A stretch of DNA of 64,000 nt from Prevotellaceae bacterium (lineage in GTDB: Bacteria; Bacteroidota; Bacteroidia; Bacteroidales; Paludibacteraceae). Of this stretch, positions 46,657-55,197 are shown one piece after another. Below the pieces are notes generated by a model that worked only from the letters and a program-made list of their open reading frames with translations, did not search any database and was not told the origin of the DNA. The stretch spans positions 30,019-94,018 of the forward strand of contig JACJXK010000006.1 of the NCBI GenBank assembly GCA_020636675.1. The letters are read 5' to 3'. A program made the position numbers and the translations under genes. The first letter of the stretch is position 1. Every line of letters starts with the position of its first letter.

Positions 46657-47286
46657 CTATGCTTTTAAATTATTCTCTACATCTGCCAATGCACTCTCTG
46701 TCAATACGATACATTTCGCATCCATAATTCTATAAGTATTCAAATCCGAAGGACTCAACACTTGAGAGTTCTGGAGATTACGAGCTGACAAATATACATT
46801 TTTATTTACTTCTGACAAAATTATCAAAGACTTCTTGTCTGAAATCTTAAGATTATCTGTCATTGCTATATACTCTTTTGTCTTTGGAGCCTCAAACGCA
46901 AAGTTTTCAACAACGATGATACCCTCATTCTGAGCCTTATATGTCCAAGCAGACCTACGGGCCAATTGTTTAACCTTCTTGTTCAACTTGAAGCTGTAGT
47001 CTCTTGGTGTAGGACCAAAAACTCTTGCTCCACCAACCAAAACAGGAGAGTTAATGTCACCCCTACGAGCTCCACCTCCTCCTTTTTGGCGTCCAAGTTT
47101 CCTTGTACTTCCAGAAAGCTCACTTCTCTCTTTGGATTTGTGAGTTCCTTGACGTCTGTTTGCCAAATATTGCTTTACATCCAAATAAATTGCATGGTCA
47201 TTCGGCTCAATACCAAACACACTGTCACTTAAAGTGACTTTCCTTCCGGTATCCTCTCCTTTTATGTTATATACACTCAGTTCCAT
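46657..47286 (-). CDS. rplD: 50S ribosomal protein L4
   Basis: A 209-residue L4 with the tunnel-loop region GSTRKLGRQKGGGGARRGDINSPVLVGG. In E. coli L4 represses its own S10 operon; whether that holds here is unknown. Its ATG overlaps the last base region of the rplC stop (TAATG, one shared base). Confidence 0.98.
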   Translation of the reverse strand: MELSVYNIKGEDTGRKVTLSDSVFGIEPNDHAIYLDVKQYLANRRQGTHKSKERSELSGSTRKLGRQKGGGGARRGDINSPVLVGGARVFGPTPRDYSFKLNKKVKQLARRSAWTYKAQNEGIIVVENFAFEAPKTKEYIAMTDNLKISDKKSLIILSEVNKNVYLSARNLQNSQVLSPSDLNTYRIMDAKCIVLTESALADVENNLKA

Positions 47287-47903
47287 TACTTATTGACAAT
47301 TACGATTGAACCATTACATCCTGGCAATGAACCTTTTATTACTAAAAGATTATTTTCAGGAATAACCTTTAACACTTGTAGGTTTTGAACCGTTACGGAA
47401 TCACCTCCTAAACGTCCGCCCATTCTCATTCCTTTGAAGACCTTTGCAGGGTACGAACAAGCACCTATTGATCCAGGGTGTCTAGAACGGTTGTGCTGAC
47501 CATGAGTGGTCTGTTGCACACCTCCGAATCCGTGGCGTTTTACAACACCTTGGAATCCCTTACCCTTAGAAGTACCAACAACGTCTACAAACTGTGCCCC
47601 AGAGAACAAATCTACCGTAAGGATGTCTCCAAGTTTGTACTCCTCCTTAAACTCTTTGAACTCGGCCAAGTGTCTCTTTGGTGTTGTTCCAGATTTCTTA
47701 AGGTGACCCAACTCTGCTTGAGTTGTGTTCTTCTCCTTCTTTTCTTCAAAACCGATTTGGAGTGCGCAATAACCGTCATTCTCCACTGTTTTGATCTGTG
47801 TAACAACACAAGGACCTACTTCGACAACAGTGCATGGTACATTTTTACCATCAGCACTGAAAACGGATGTCATTCCGATTTTTTTTCCTAATAATCCTGG
47901 CAT
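47286..47903 (-). CDS. rplC: 50S ribosomal protein L3
   Basis: A 205-residue L3 (MPGLLGKKIGMTSVFSADGKNVPCTVVEVGP; VGTSKGKGFQGVVKRHGFGG; RHPGSIGACSYPAKVFKGMRMGGRLG). Early 50S assembly factor near the peptidyl-transferase centre. 22 bases behind rpsJ. Confidence 0.99.
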   Translation of the reverse strand: MPGLLGKKIGMTSVFSADGKNVPCTVVEVGPCVVTQIKTVENDGYCALQIGFEEKKEKNTTQAELGHLKKSGTTPKRHLAEFKEFKEEYKLGDILTVDLFSGAQFVDVVGTSKGKGFQGVVKRHGFGGVQQTTHGQHNRSRHPGSIGACSYPAKVFKGMRMGGRLGGDSVTVQNLQVLKVIPENNLLVIKGSLPGCNGSIVIVNK

Positions 47904-47925
47904 TTCTTTTTTTATTTAAAATAAC

Positions 47926-48231
47926 TCAAACTTTGATTTCTACCTCTACTCCGCTTGGCAATTCAAGTTTCATCAACGCATCCACTGTCTTTGCTGTTGA
48001 GCTATAGATGTCAATCAATCTCTTGAACGAAGACAACTGGAACTGCTCTCTTGACTTCTTATTTACGAAAGTCGAACGGTTTACTGTAAAGATACGTTTG
48101 TGGGTAGGCAACGGAATTGGACCGCTAACTACTGCACCTGTAGTCTTTACCGTCTTCACGATTTTCTCTGCCGATTTGTCAACTAGATTGTAATCGTAAG
48201 ACTTCAATTTAATTCTAATCTTTTGGTTCAT
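47926..48231 (-). CDS. rpsJ: 30S ribosomal protein S10
   Basis: A 101-residue S10 (IRIKLKSYDYNLVDKSAEKIV; GPIPLPTHKRIFTVNRS), also the NusB partner in antitermination complexes. It is the first gene of the S10 portion and follows fusA after an 83-base gap containing a perfect hairpin. Confidence 0.99.
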   Translation of the reverse strand: MNQKIRIKLKSYDYNLVDKSAEKIVKTVKTTGAVVSGPIPLPTHKRIFTVNRSTFVNKKSREQFQLSSFKRLIDIYSSTAKTVDALMKLELPSGVEVEIKV

Positions 48232-48277
48232 TGAATCTTATCTTTTATTCTATTTTTATATACTCTCTATTTTCGAG

Positions 48278-48301
48278 TCCGGTTGGCTTACACCAACCGG
48301 A
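48278..48301 (-). promoter_or_regulatory. Perfect hairpin in the fusA-rpsJ gap
   Basis: A 9-bp GC-rich perfect stem (TCCGGTTGG with CCAACCGGA on either strand) around a 6-base loop, between the fusA stop (48315) and the rpsJ start (48231). In the direction of transcription no T-run follows, so it does not look like a plain terminator. It may be a regulatory or processing element. Confidence 0.6.
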
Positions 48302-48314
48302 TTATCTCATTATA

Positions 48315-50438
48315 TTACAAAAGATCTACTCTACCTTTTGCGTCTGAAACCACTTGTTTTGCGATAGAAGAAGACACTTCAGCATAATGAGAAAACTCCA
48401 TTGTTGAAGTTGCCCTACCTGAAGTAATCGTACGCAATGCGGTAACATATCCGAACATCTCTGACAAAGGCACTTTAGCTTTCACGATACGTGCACCTGA
48501 ACGGCTAGTCTCCATACCTTCAACTTGACCACGACGTTTGTTCAAGTCACCGATAACATCACCCATATTCTCTTCCGGAGTAACAACCTCCAACTTCATG
48601 ATAGGCTCCATCAAAACTGGCTTAGCTTTAGCACATGCCTCTTTGAATGCAAGATTAGCACAAATTTCGAAAGACAACTGGTCTGAATCGACTGGATGAT
48701 AAGAACCATCCACAACAACAACTTTCAACTGCTCTACTGGGAATCCAGCCAAAACACCATTCTTCATTGCTGCCGTGAAACCTTTTTGGATAGATGGAAT
48801 GAACTCCTTAGGAATATTTCCGCCCTTCACCTCATCTACAAACTGCAAGCTACCAACAAAACCCTCATCTACAGGACCAACCTTAACGAAGATATCGGCA
48901 TACTTACCACGACCTCCTGATTGTTTCTTGTAAACCTCTCTATGATCAACCGTTCGAGTGATAGTTTCCTTGTAATTAACTTGAGGACGACCTTGATTAC
49001 ACTCTACTTTGAACTCTCTTCTCAAACGATCGATAATGATATCCAAGTGAAGCTCACCCATACCAGAAATAACCGTCTGTCCTGATTGTTCGTCCGTTTT
49101 AACTGTAAATGTAGGATCCTCTTCCGCCAACTTCGCCAAGCCATTGCCCAATTTGTCAATATCTTTCTGAGTTTTAGGCTCAATTGCGACACCAATAACT
49201 GGATCAGGGAAGTCCATTGACTCCAATACCATGTGATCAGCTTCCTCCTCACCGCACAATGTATCACCTGTACGGATATCCTTGAAACCAACACCTGCAC
49301 CGATATCTCCGGCGGCGATAACCTCTACTGGATTCTGGTGATTAGAATGCATCTGGAACAAACGAGAGATTCGCTCCTTCTTTCCTGAACGGGTATTGAA
49401 TATATATGATCCCGCATCAATCTTTCCTGAATAAACACGGAAAAAACATAGACGACCTACATATGGGTCTGTAGCGATCTTAAATGCCAAAGCACAAAGA
49501 GGCTCATTCTCATCAGGATGTCTTACTACCTTCTTGTCTGCATCATCAATCGCAGAACCTATAATCTCCGGAGTATCCAATGGACTAGGAAGATAAGTAC
49601 AAACCGCATCCAACATGGTCTGAACACCCTTGTTTTTGAATGAAGATCCACATATGACGGGATAGATGCTCATTGACAAAGTGCCTTTACGGATAGCCAC
49701 ACGGATTTCATCTTCCGTGATCTTAGACGGATCATCGAAGAATTTTTCCATAAGCACATCATCGCACTCAGCAACCGTCTCCAACATTTTTCCTCTCCAT
49801 TCATTGGCCTCATCAACCAGGTTTGCAGGAATTTCCTCTATTGAGTATTCTGCACCCATCGTCTCGTCATGCCAAAGGATAGCCTTCATCGTAATCAAAT
49901 CCACGACTCCTTTGAAAGACTCTTCCGCTCCAATAGGAATTTGGATAGGACATGGAGTAGCTCCAAGAACGGTCTTGATTTGAGAAACGACATCAAAGAA
50001 ATTAGCACCCGAGCGATCCATCTTATTTACGTAGCAAATACGAGGAACGTTATATTTGTCTGCCTGACGCCAAACCGTTTCAGACTGAGGTTCAACGCCT
50101 CCTACTGCACAGAATGTGGCAACAGCTCCATCCAAGATACGTAAAGAACGCTCTACCTCTACGGTAAAGTCAACGTGTCCTGGAGTGTCAATCAAGTTTA
50201 TCTTATATTTATTGTCTGCATACTTCCAATATGTAGTTGTTGCAGCAGATGTAATAGTGATACCCCTCTCCTGCTCCTGTGCCATCCAGTCCATAGTGGC
50301 AGCTCCATCATGAACTTCACCGATCTTATGAGTCAGACCTGTGTAGAACAAGATACGCTCGGAGGTTGTTGTCTTACCGGCATCAATGTGGGCCATGATA
50401 CCGATATTTCTTGTATAATGTAAATCCGCTTTAGCCAT
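48315..50438 (-). CDS. fusA: Elongation factor G
   Basis: A 707-residue translocation GTPase with the full five-domain length. G motifs: NIGIMAHIDAGKTTTSER (G1), DTPGHVDFTVEVERS (G3), NKMDRSGA (G4). Later signatures are GMGELHLDIIIDRLRREF and RRGQVEGMETSRSGARIVKAKVPL. It also acts with RRF (frr in this window) in ribosome recycling. It follows rpsG by 29 bases. No tuf gene follows, unlike in the E. coli str operon. Confidence 0.98.
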   Translation of the reverse strand: MAKADLHYTRNIGIMAHIDAGKTTTSERILFYTGLTHKIGEVHDGAATMDWMAQEQERGITITSAATTTYWKYADNKYKINLIDTPGHVDFTVEVERSLRILDGAVATFCAVGGVEPQSETVWRQADKYNVPRICYVNKMDRSGANFFDVVSQIKTVLGATPCPIQIPIGAEESFKGVVDLITMKAILWHDETMGAEYSIEEIPANLVDEANEWRGKMLETVAECDDVLMEKFFDDPSKITEDEIRVAIRKGTLSMSIYPVICGSSFKNKGVQTMLDAVCTYLPSPLDTPEIIGSAIDDADKKVVRHPDENEPLCALAFKIATDPYVGRLCFFRVYSGKIDAGSYIFNTRSGKKERISRLFQMHSNHQNPVEVIAAGDIGAGVGFKDIRTGDTLCGEEEADHMVLESMDFPDPVIGVAIEPKTQKDIDKLGNGLAKLAEEDPTFTVKTDEQSGQTVISGMGELHLDIIIDRLRREFKVECNQGRPQVNYKETITRTVDHREVYKKQSGGRGKYADIFVKVGPVDEGFVGSLQFVDEVKGGNIPKEFIPSIQKGFTAAMKNGVLAGFPVEQLKVVVVDGSYHPVDSDQLSFEICANLAFKEACAKAKPVLMEPIMKLEVVTPEENMGDVIGDLNKRRGQVEGMETSRSGARIVKAKVPLSEMFGYVTALRTITSGRATSTMEFSHYAEVSSSIAKQVVSDAKGRVDLL

Positions 50439-50467
50439 GATTTATATAATATGATATTGGTTGAAAA

Positions 50468-50944
50468 TTAGAATCTGAAATGAGCAAAAGCACGGTTTGC
50501 CTCTGCCATCTTGTGCATATCTTCCTTACGTTTGAATGCACCTCCCTGATTATTAAATGCGTCAGTTATTTCAGCTGCCAATTTGTCGGCCATTGTCTTT
50601 CCTGCTCTTTTTCTTGAGAAGATGATAAGGTTTTTCATTGAAATAGACTCCTTTCTCTCAGGACGGATCTCTGTTGGAACCTGGAATGTTGCACCACCTA
50701 CACGGCGTGACTTTACTTCTACCTGTGGAGTAATATTTTCCAATGCCTTTTTCCATATCTCCAATGGGGTCTTTTCCTCATTAGGAAGTTTAGATTTCAC
50801 ACTATCCAATGCCGTATAGAATATGTCATAAGCGACACTCTTCTTACCGTCATACATCAAATGGTTAACAAAACGACTAACCATTACTTCGTTAAAAACC
50901 GGATCTGGTATTATAACCCGTTTTTTAGGCTTTGCTTTCCTCAT
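50468..50944 (-). CDS. rpsG: 30S ribosomal protein S7
   Basis: A 158-residue S7, primary binder of the 16S 3' domain (MRKAKPKKRVIIPDPVFN; FVNHLMYDGKKSVAYDIFY; SRRVGGATFQVPTEIRPERKESISMKNLI; HKMAEANRAFAHFRF). The frame is open 19 codons further to 51001, but MRKAKPKKR is the conserved N-terminus, and the 51001 ATG is inside a perfect hairpin. I therefore use 50944. Confidence 0.95.
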   Translation of the reverse strand: MRKAKPKKRVIIPDPVFNEVMVSRFVNHLMYDGKKSVAYDIFYTALDSVKSKLPNEEKTPLEIWKKALENITPQVEVKSRRVGGATFQVPTEIRPERKESISMKNLIIFSRKRAGKTMADKLAAEITDAFNNQGGAFKRKEDMHKMAEANRAFAHFRF

Positions 50945-50987
50945 TTTTTTTAATTTTCCGTTTTTGTTTTGGTTGCTCTTTCGCTTC

Positions 50988-51007
50988 AATGGCTTCGCCA
51001 AGCCATT
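50988..51007 (-). promoter_or_regulatory. Perfect hairpin in the rpsL-rpsG gap
   Basis: AATGGCTT and AAGCCATT form a perfect 8-bp stem around a 4-base loop, 44 bases before the rpsG ATG in a 138-base gap. It is placed like the S7-binding intercistronic structure of the E. coli str operon, but sequence similarity to that was not assessed. Confidence 0.55.
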
Positions 51008-51082
51008 TACTCAACCTTCATCTGCTACCAGTAAAACTCAAACTACGTTTTTTACTTTTTTACTAAAATCTCATTGTTAGAA

Positions 51083-51490
51083 TTACTTCTTGCCCTTTGC
51101 TGCTGGAGCTGCCTGTCCTGGCTTTGGTCTCTTAGCTCCGTACTTAGAACGACGTTGAGTACGAGCGTTTACGCCAGCAGTATCAAGAGTTCCGCGAACG
51201 ATATGGTATCGTACACCTGGAAGATCCTTTACACGACCACCACGAACCAATACGATGGAGTGTTCCTGCAAGTTATGTCCCTCTCCAGGAATGTACGCAT
51301 TAACCTCTTTCTGATTGGTCAAACGAACCCTCGCTACCTTACGCATGGCTGAGTTAGGCTTCTTTGGAGTCGTTGTATAAACCCTTACACAAACGCCTCG
51401 TCTCTGTGGACAAGAATCCAATGCAGGAGACTTACTATTATCTACCTGATTAGACCTTCCTTTTCTAACTAATTGCTGAATTGTAGGCAT
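51083..51490 (-). CDS. rpsL: 30S ribosomal protein S12
   Basis: A 135-residue S12 of the decoding site (MPTIQQLVRKGRSNQVDNSKSPALDSCPQRRGVC; TTTPKKPNSAMRKVARVRLT, where the Lys of the PKKPNSA loop is the classic streptomycin-resistance position and is wild type here; GRVKDLPGVRYHIVRG). A Lys/Ala-rich tail ends the protein. It opens the 31-gene ribosomal super-cluster. Confidence 0.99.
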   Translation of the reverse strand: MPTIQQLVRKGRSNQVDNSKSPALDSCPQRRGVCVRVYTTTPKKPNSAMRKVARVRLTNQKEVNAYIPGEGHNLQEHSIVLVRGGRVKDLPGVRYHIVRGTLDTAGVNARTQRRSKYGAKRPKPGQAAPAAKGKK

Positions 51491-51555
51491 TTTACTACTT
51501 TTTAATCCTTTTAAAATTTATAATTTATTAAATACACTCTTTCCGTAAGAGGCTG

Positions 51556-51563
51556 CAAAAATA
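51556..51563 (-). promoter_or_regulatory. Candidate promoter of the ribosomal super-operon
   Basis: On the minus strand TATTTTTG (TAnnTTTG) lies 66 bases before the rpsL ATG, with GTTG about 20 bases upstream (51584-51587) as a weak -33 element. Transcription would start near 51549. Confidence 0.5.
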
Positions 51564-51711
51564 TTCATTTATTTTCAAAATATCAACATTTTAGGTTTTT
51601 TTTTCTCTCTGAATCTCTTTTCTTCTGACATAAAAAAGATGCGAAAAAAGAGATTCTCATTTTTCCTTTGATTTTCCTCCCTATATTTTTTCTTAAGAAT
51701 TGCTCTTTTAA

Positions 51712-51719
51712 TACCTTTG
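51712..51719 (+). promoter_or_regulatory. Candidate -7 box for the TPR-protein gene
   Basis: TACCTTTG fits TAnnTTTG. The start site would fall near 51726, beyond the first in-frame ATG (51721), which supports the ATG at 51745 as the real start. Confidence 0.55.
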
Positions 51720-51744
51720 GATGTGTAAACATGTAAAAACAACG

Positions 51745-52590
51745 ATGAAACAACCAACAGGTCTTCTTTTCTTCATATTCTGTTTTTCTTGGACTCTCCT
51801 TACTTACGCAGGGAATCCGCACCAAGAACATGCCGATGAACTCTTTTTATCCGGAAACATAGAAAAAGCTTTTCGAATCTATGGAGACGCCATCAAAGCG
51901 GACACTCCGGAAGAGATGAACTACCAACTCTACCTGAGTGCGGGAGACTGCGCTTACATGATGAATTACAAACAAATAGCATTGAACTATTACGGCATAT
52001 CCGCACAAAAGGGAGCTTCCATCAACACTTTAATGAAACACGTCAGCATCATTTACTGTCAAAACGAGACAAGCTGTACTTGCGAAGCACTCAAATATAT
52101 CATCACAAAATATCCCGACACAAAAGACAGCCTGTCCACTGCCATTGCCGACATTCTGTTCGGAAAATCGAGATACGAAGAATCGACTCCCATTTACCGG
52201 AAAATTCTAGACAAGGAACCAAAGAATTACAAAATAAAAAAACGGCTGGCCGAATCTTTATTATACATGGACAACAGCGACAGCGCAAAGATTTTATACC
52301 AAGAGATTGATCAGGACAGCATCGTAGACTATGACACTTACGTTTTCCTTGGGAACTATTACTATCTGATAGCTCAGCGCCAAAGTAAAACTATATTAAA
52401 GGAGATGGAATACACAAAGAAATACCAAACGAACGATTCTCCTTCGGAAGAAATTGGCAGATACTATGACAAAGCGGCCTATTACTTAGAAAAAGCTTAC
52501 CTTATATATAACAGCAAAGAGATAAAAGAGACACTGATCGACATATACATCCACACAAAAGAGAAAGACAAAATAAACAAATACAAATAA
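51745..52590 (+). CDS. Secreted TPR-repeat protein
   Basis: A 281-residue protein with a signal peptide (GLLFFIFCFSWTLLTYAG) and several TPR-like helix pairs (HADELFLSGNIEKAFRIYGDAI; YLSAGDCAYMMNYKQIALNYYGISA; ADILFGKSRYEESTPIYRKILDKEP). It is presumably periplasmic and binds other proteins. The gene is divergent from rpsL and is followed after 9 bases by the 7TM-HD gene, so the two form an operon and may act together. No specific function recognised. Confidence 0.82.
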   Translation: MKQPTGLLFFIFCFSWTLLTYAGNPHQEHADELFLSGNIEKAFRIYGDAIKADTPEEMNYQLYLSAGDCAYMMNYKQIALNYYGISAQKGASINTLMKHVSIIYCQNETSCTCEALKYIITKYPDTKDSLSTAIADILFGKSRYEESTPIYRKILDKEPKNYKIKKRLAESLLYMDNSDSAKILYQEIDQDSIVDYDTYVFLGNYYYLIAQRQSKTILKEMEYTKKYQTNDSPSEEIGRYYDKAAYYLEKAYLIYNSKEIKETLIDIYIHTKEKDKINKYK

Positions 52591-52599
52591 GTCAACGTC

Positions 52600-54660
52600 A
52601 TGATTAGAAACTTAAAGAAGAGAGAAGGCCTTGCGAAGAACATATACACAATCGCACTATTCATCCTCACTGCCATCATCATATTGAACCTGTATCCCAG
52701 CATAGGGAAGTTTCAATACACCTATGAAAAAGGCAGTCCTTGGCGATACGACGCCATAACAGCACCATTTGCCTTCGAAATATACAAATCGGCAGACGAG
52801 CTCAAGAAGGAGCAGGATAGCGTCTTGGAAAAAGAGTTTCAACCTTGTTATGTCATAGACAATAACATTCTGAAGAGAAACATCGCAAAATTCTTAGACA
52901 ACAGTTCTTCATCCAGCTCTCCTCTATCCAAAATGTACATAAAATACATTACGACAGAGATGAAAGAGCTCTACTCTACGGGAATAATTTCATCCTCCGA
53001 AAATGATCGCATCAAGAAAGAAGGACACAGCAACATCTTAGTAAAGAAAGACAATGTGGCTAAGTCCGTTTCGCCCAACAAACTTCTTTCTACAAAAACA
53101 GCCTACGAGGAACTGATAGAAAACGCACCCGCCTATCTCAACAAAGACATTCTACGAAGTTATGACGTGAATAAATATCTGGAAGAAAACATCAATTATG
53201 ACAAAGAGACAACAGACAATCTGAAAAATGACATCTTAAAGAACATCTCGCTAACAAAAGGGAGGATTCAGAGTGGAGAAAGAATCATTGACCACGGGGA
53301 GATTGTAACAGAAAAGAACCACGACATACTGAATTCACTCAAACAGAGCGTTCTTGAGAATAGGGAAAAGAATGACTCGTCTAGTATTCTGTTCGGGCAG
53401 ATAATCGTCATCATATGTGCTTTGAGTATATTTTACATGTATCTGTTTCTCTTCAGAAAACAGTTCATGCGAGAGACTAAGAATGTCATATTCATGCTAC
53501 TGATGGTTGTCTTAATCTGTACATTGACATCCCTTGCCGTAAAATACGACTTGTCTCCCTACATCATCCCCTACGCTATACTTCCTATCATCATAACAAT
53601 ATTTTTCGACACACGGACAGCATTGTTTCTACACATCACCACAGTTCTTCTATGTTCTTTCATCGTACCTTCCGAATTCGAATTTATCTTTCTACAGATA
53701 ACGATAGGTATGATTTCCATCTGCACATTGAAAGATCTGTTTCAACGTTCCCAACTGGTAAAGTCGGCCTGCATCATCGTTCTTGTATACTGTGTCTTAT
53801 ACGTCGGGGAGATACTCATACACGAAAGAGCTTTGGAACAGATAAATTGGTACACATTCCTCTCTTTTCTGATAAACGGATTGCTGCTGCTATTTGCCTA
53901 TCCTCTCATATACATCTTCGAAAAGACATTCGGATATGTATCTGACGTGACGTTAGTCGAACTGGCCAACACAAACAACAAATTGCTACGGGAATTTTCG
54001 GAGATTGCCCCTGGTAGTTTTCAACACTCCATGCAAGTGTCAAACTTGGCGGCAGACGCCACTCTAAGCATCGGAGGCAATCCGATGTTGGCAAGAACGG
54101 GCGCACTATATCACGACATCGGAAAGATGAGCAACCCGGTGTTCTTCACCGAAAACCAATCGGGAGTCAACCCACACAACGAGATTAATGACGAAGAAAA
54201 GAGTGCACAAATAATCATTAAGCATGTGACTGACGGAATCAGCATTGCCGAGAAGCACGGACTACCACAAAAGTTACAGGATTTCATCCGGACACACCAT
54301 GCATTAAGCAAAAGCAAATATTTCTACTATACTTTCAAAAACAAATATCCGGACAAAGAAGTAGATGAATCAAAATTCACATATCCGGGTCCGCTTCCAT
54401 TCTCCAAAGAGATGGCGGTGGTCTCTATGTGCGATTCTGTAGAAGCCGCGTCTCGTAGCATGAAAGAGTATACTGACAAAAGCATAAATGATTTAGTAGA
54501 AAAGATCATATCGGACCAAATCAACGATGGCGTCTTCAAAAATTCGCCAATCACACTTCGAGATATCGAGAAAGTGAAATACACTCTCAAAGAAAAACTA
54601 AAAACCATCTACCATACAAGGATCAGTTATCCTGAATTAGCCGAGCAAGGAAACAAATAA
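52600..54660 (+). CDS. 7TM-HD family membrane phosphohydrolase (PgpH/YqfF-like)
   Basis: A 686-residue protein with one N-terminal membrane helix, an extracytoplasmic region (about residues 35-260), a cluster of seven membrane helices (about 265-450) and a cytoplasmic HD domain. The HD metal ligands are His in SFQHSMQVSNLA (near 475), HD in ALYHDIGKMSNP (near 505), His residues in HNEI and FIRTHHALSKSKYFY. The PgpH relatives in Gram-positives degrade cyclic di-AMP; this substrate is likely but not shown here. It follows the TPR gene by 9 bases. Confidence 0.92.
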   Translation: MIRNLKKREGLAKNIYTIALFILTAIIILNLYPSIGKFQYTYEKGSPWRYDAITAPFAFEIYKSADELKKEQDSVLEKEFQPCYVIDNNILKRNIAKFLDNSSSSSSPLSKMYIKYITTEMKELYSTGIISSSENDRIKKEGHSNILVKKDNVAKSVSPNKLLSTKTAYEELIENAPAYLNKDILRSYDVNKYLEENINYDKETTDNLKNDILKNISLTKGRIQSGERIIDHGEIVTEKNHDILNSLKQSVLENREKNDSSSILFGQIIVIICALSIFYMYLFLFRKQFMRETKNVIFMLLMVVLICTLTSLAVKYDLSPYIIPYAILPIIITIFFDTRTALFLHITTVLLCSFIVPSEFEFIFLQITIGMISICTLKDLFQRSQLVKSACIIVLVYCVLYVGEILIHERALEQINWYTFLSFLINGLLLLFAYPLIYIFEKTFGYVSDVTLVELANTNNKLLREFSEIAPGSFQHSMQVSNLAADATLSIGGNPMLARTGALYHDIGKMSNPVFFTENQSGVNPHNEINDEEKSAQIIIKHVTDGISIAEKHGLPQKLQDFIRTHHALSKSKYFYYTFKNKYPDKEVDESKFTYPGPLPFSKEMAVVSMCDSVEAASRSMKEYTDKSINDLVEKIISDQINDGVFKNSPITLRDIEKVKYTLKEKLKTIYHTRISYPELAEQGNK

Positions 54661-54667
54661 ACAGAAA

Positions 54668-54706
54668 GTCCACTGTTGGAACAACCAACAGTGGACTCAT
54701 TTTTTT
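54668..54706 (+). terminator. Intrinsic terminator after the 7TM-HD gene
   Basis: A perfect 12-bp stem (GTCCACTGTTGG with CCAACAGTGGAC), 5-base loop, then TCATTTTTTT. It lies between convergent genes and may also stop the minus-strand transcript (TTTCTGTTT on that side). Confidence 0.92.
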
Positions 54707-54725
54707 ATTCCTTAACAAATGAAAA

Positions 54726-55193
54726 TTACAAGTTCTCACAAAAATCGGCTAAACCTTCACAGGAATCTTCCAACAAATCCAGCACCAGCTCAAAACCTGC
54801 CGATCCTCCGTAATACGGATCCGGGACATAGGCATCCGAACAATTTTTGCAATACTCCGTCATTTTATGAATTTTCTTTTGATGGTCCAAGGTGACAGCC
54901 CTATCCATTAGGTCGTCTACATTAGAATCATCCATGCCGATTATCAGATCAAACTGGTCAAAATCGGAGAATTTTACAGGTCTAGATATGGAAGTGATTT
55001 CATATCCCCTCCTTTCCGCATGGCTTCGCATACGCATATCTGCCTTATCCCCCTGATGTATGGAAAGGATACCTGCAGAATCGACATAAACCTTTTCAGA
55101 AAGGCCTCGTTTCTCAACTTTATCCCGCATCACAGCCTCGGCTGCCGCAGAACGACAAATATTACCTAAACACACAAAAAGAATCCGTATCAT
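54726..55193 (-). CDS. Low-molecular-weight protein-tyrosine phosphatase
   Basis: A 155-residue phosphatase with the N-terminal P-loop VCLGNICRS (Cys8-X5-Arg14) and the general acid Asp in VPDPYYGG. The frame is open far upstream inside the helicase gene, but the ATG at 55193 gives the canonical MIRILFVCLGN start, just 4 bases after the helicase stop. In bacteria these enzymes often act on tyrosine kinases of capsule export; no such kinase is near. Probably translated from the helicase transcript. Confidence 0.95.
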   Translation of the reverse strand: MIRILFVCLGNICRSAAAEAVMRDKVEKRGLSEKVYVDSAGILSIHQGDKADMRMRSHAERRGYEITSISRPVKFSDFDQFDLIIGMDDSNVDDLMDRAVTLDHQKKIHKMTEYCKNCSDAYVPDPYYGGSAGFELVLDLLEDSCEGLADFCENL

Positions 55194-55197
55194 AACA

